Source of the DNA: a virus
Virus record (IMG/VR): IMGVR_UViG_3300033145_002238
Span: 1-20,053 of that record
Reading direction: 5' to 3' (one strand)
DNA: 20,053 nt
The notes beneath the pieces are model-generated. The model did no database searches, was not told the DNA's origin, and worked only from the letters and a program-made list of their open reading frames with translations. Shown here piece by piece: positions 19,904 to 20,053 of this stretch. Position 1 is the stretch's first letter, and every line of letters starts with the position of its first letter. A program made the position numbers and the translations under genes.

Positions 19904-20053
19904 ATGCAAGTCGATAAATGGGTTAACAAGATATTCGCGGGTTGTGGAAGGGAGACCGAAAAGCTAGAACTACAATCGATTCTAACACAGATAGCAGAGG
20001 AGTATCATAGGGGTGAAATGAAGGACGAGGAGCTAGAGGAATTAGCGGATAAG
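19904..20053 (+). CDS. 5' end of a helical acidic protein (partial, at least 50 aa)
   Basis: ATG at 19904 lies 8 bases after GGAGG (19891-19895), the best ribosome site of this unit, and three bases after the RHH stop. The frame is open to the window end. The visible 50 residues form helices with MQVDKWVNKIF at the start and a strongly acidic stretch (MKDEELEELADK) at the end. One Cys is at position 13. No motif is recognised. The tight spacing suggests the same operon as the RHH gene. Confidence 0.65.
   Translation, partial: MQVDKWVNKIFAGCGRETEKLELQSILTQIAEEYHRGEMKDEELEELADK

Overview
The window looks like part of the genome of a virus (or a provirus) of a hyperthermophilic archaeon. The evidence is indirect but consistent. 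Arg is mostly AGG/AGA and Ile is often ATA. Ribosome sites are of the archaeal GGTGAT/GGAGG type, AT-rich TATA-like elements precede transcription units, and proteins are small, dense and mostly without a recognisable function. There are two four-helix-type capsid paralogues, two glycosyltransferases, and giant repetitive virion-type proteins. I see no terminase, portal, HK97 capsid, integrase, polymerase, tRNA or rRNA. The best comparison is with the large tailed spindle-shaped archaeal viruses (ATV/ATSV/STSV/SMV group), resting mainly on the capsid-like pair at 18421-19218. That assignment is from memory of the family and is not proven here.

Layout. Positions 1-512 (+) hold the end of one gene and two small genes, the second a four-cysteine mini-protein. 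Positions 604-1749 (-) hold a 381-residue predicted virion protein, with a weak small ORF upstream. Positions 2077-4989 (+) hold a 120-residue beta-rich protein, a terminator and promoter, then an 821-residue protein built on DTGLG-type repeats. Positions 4996-18306 (-) are a long, tightly packed block. In transcription order it contains glycosyltransferase 1, a helical 93-residue protein, an 88-residue beta protein, a 1896-residue giant with two repeat families, a coiled-coil miniprotein, an HTH microprotein, a small membrane protein, a 442-residue helical protein, a 247-residue beta protein with DEYGRI repeats, glycosyltransferase 2, three phage-like virion/fibre proteins and a 50-residue protein. 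Positions 18421-19218 (-) hold two paralogous capsid-like genes ending in a hairpin/T-run terminator. Positions 19330-20053 (+) hold a divergent regulatory unit with an unannotated ribbon-helix-helix gene overlapping the end of its neighbour.

Interpretation. The minus-strand block reads as a virion assembly module: coat proteins, a possible length-determining or core scaffold protein, fibre-like surface proteins, and glycosyltransferases that could decorate virion or host surface proteins. The plus-strand unit on the right looks regulatory.

Most notable oddities. A perfect 40-bp tandem duplication frameshifts the C-terminus of one capsid paralogue. A hidden RHH gene overlaps its upstream neighbour. 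An HTH microprotein lies in frame with the preceding coiled-coil gene across one stop codon. A membrane protein has a good SD but no canonical start codon in frame.
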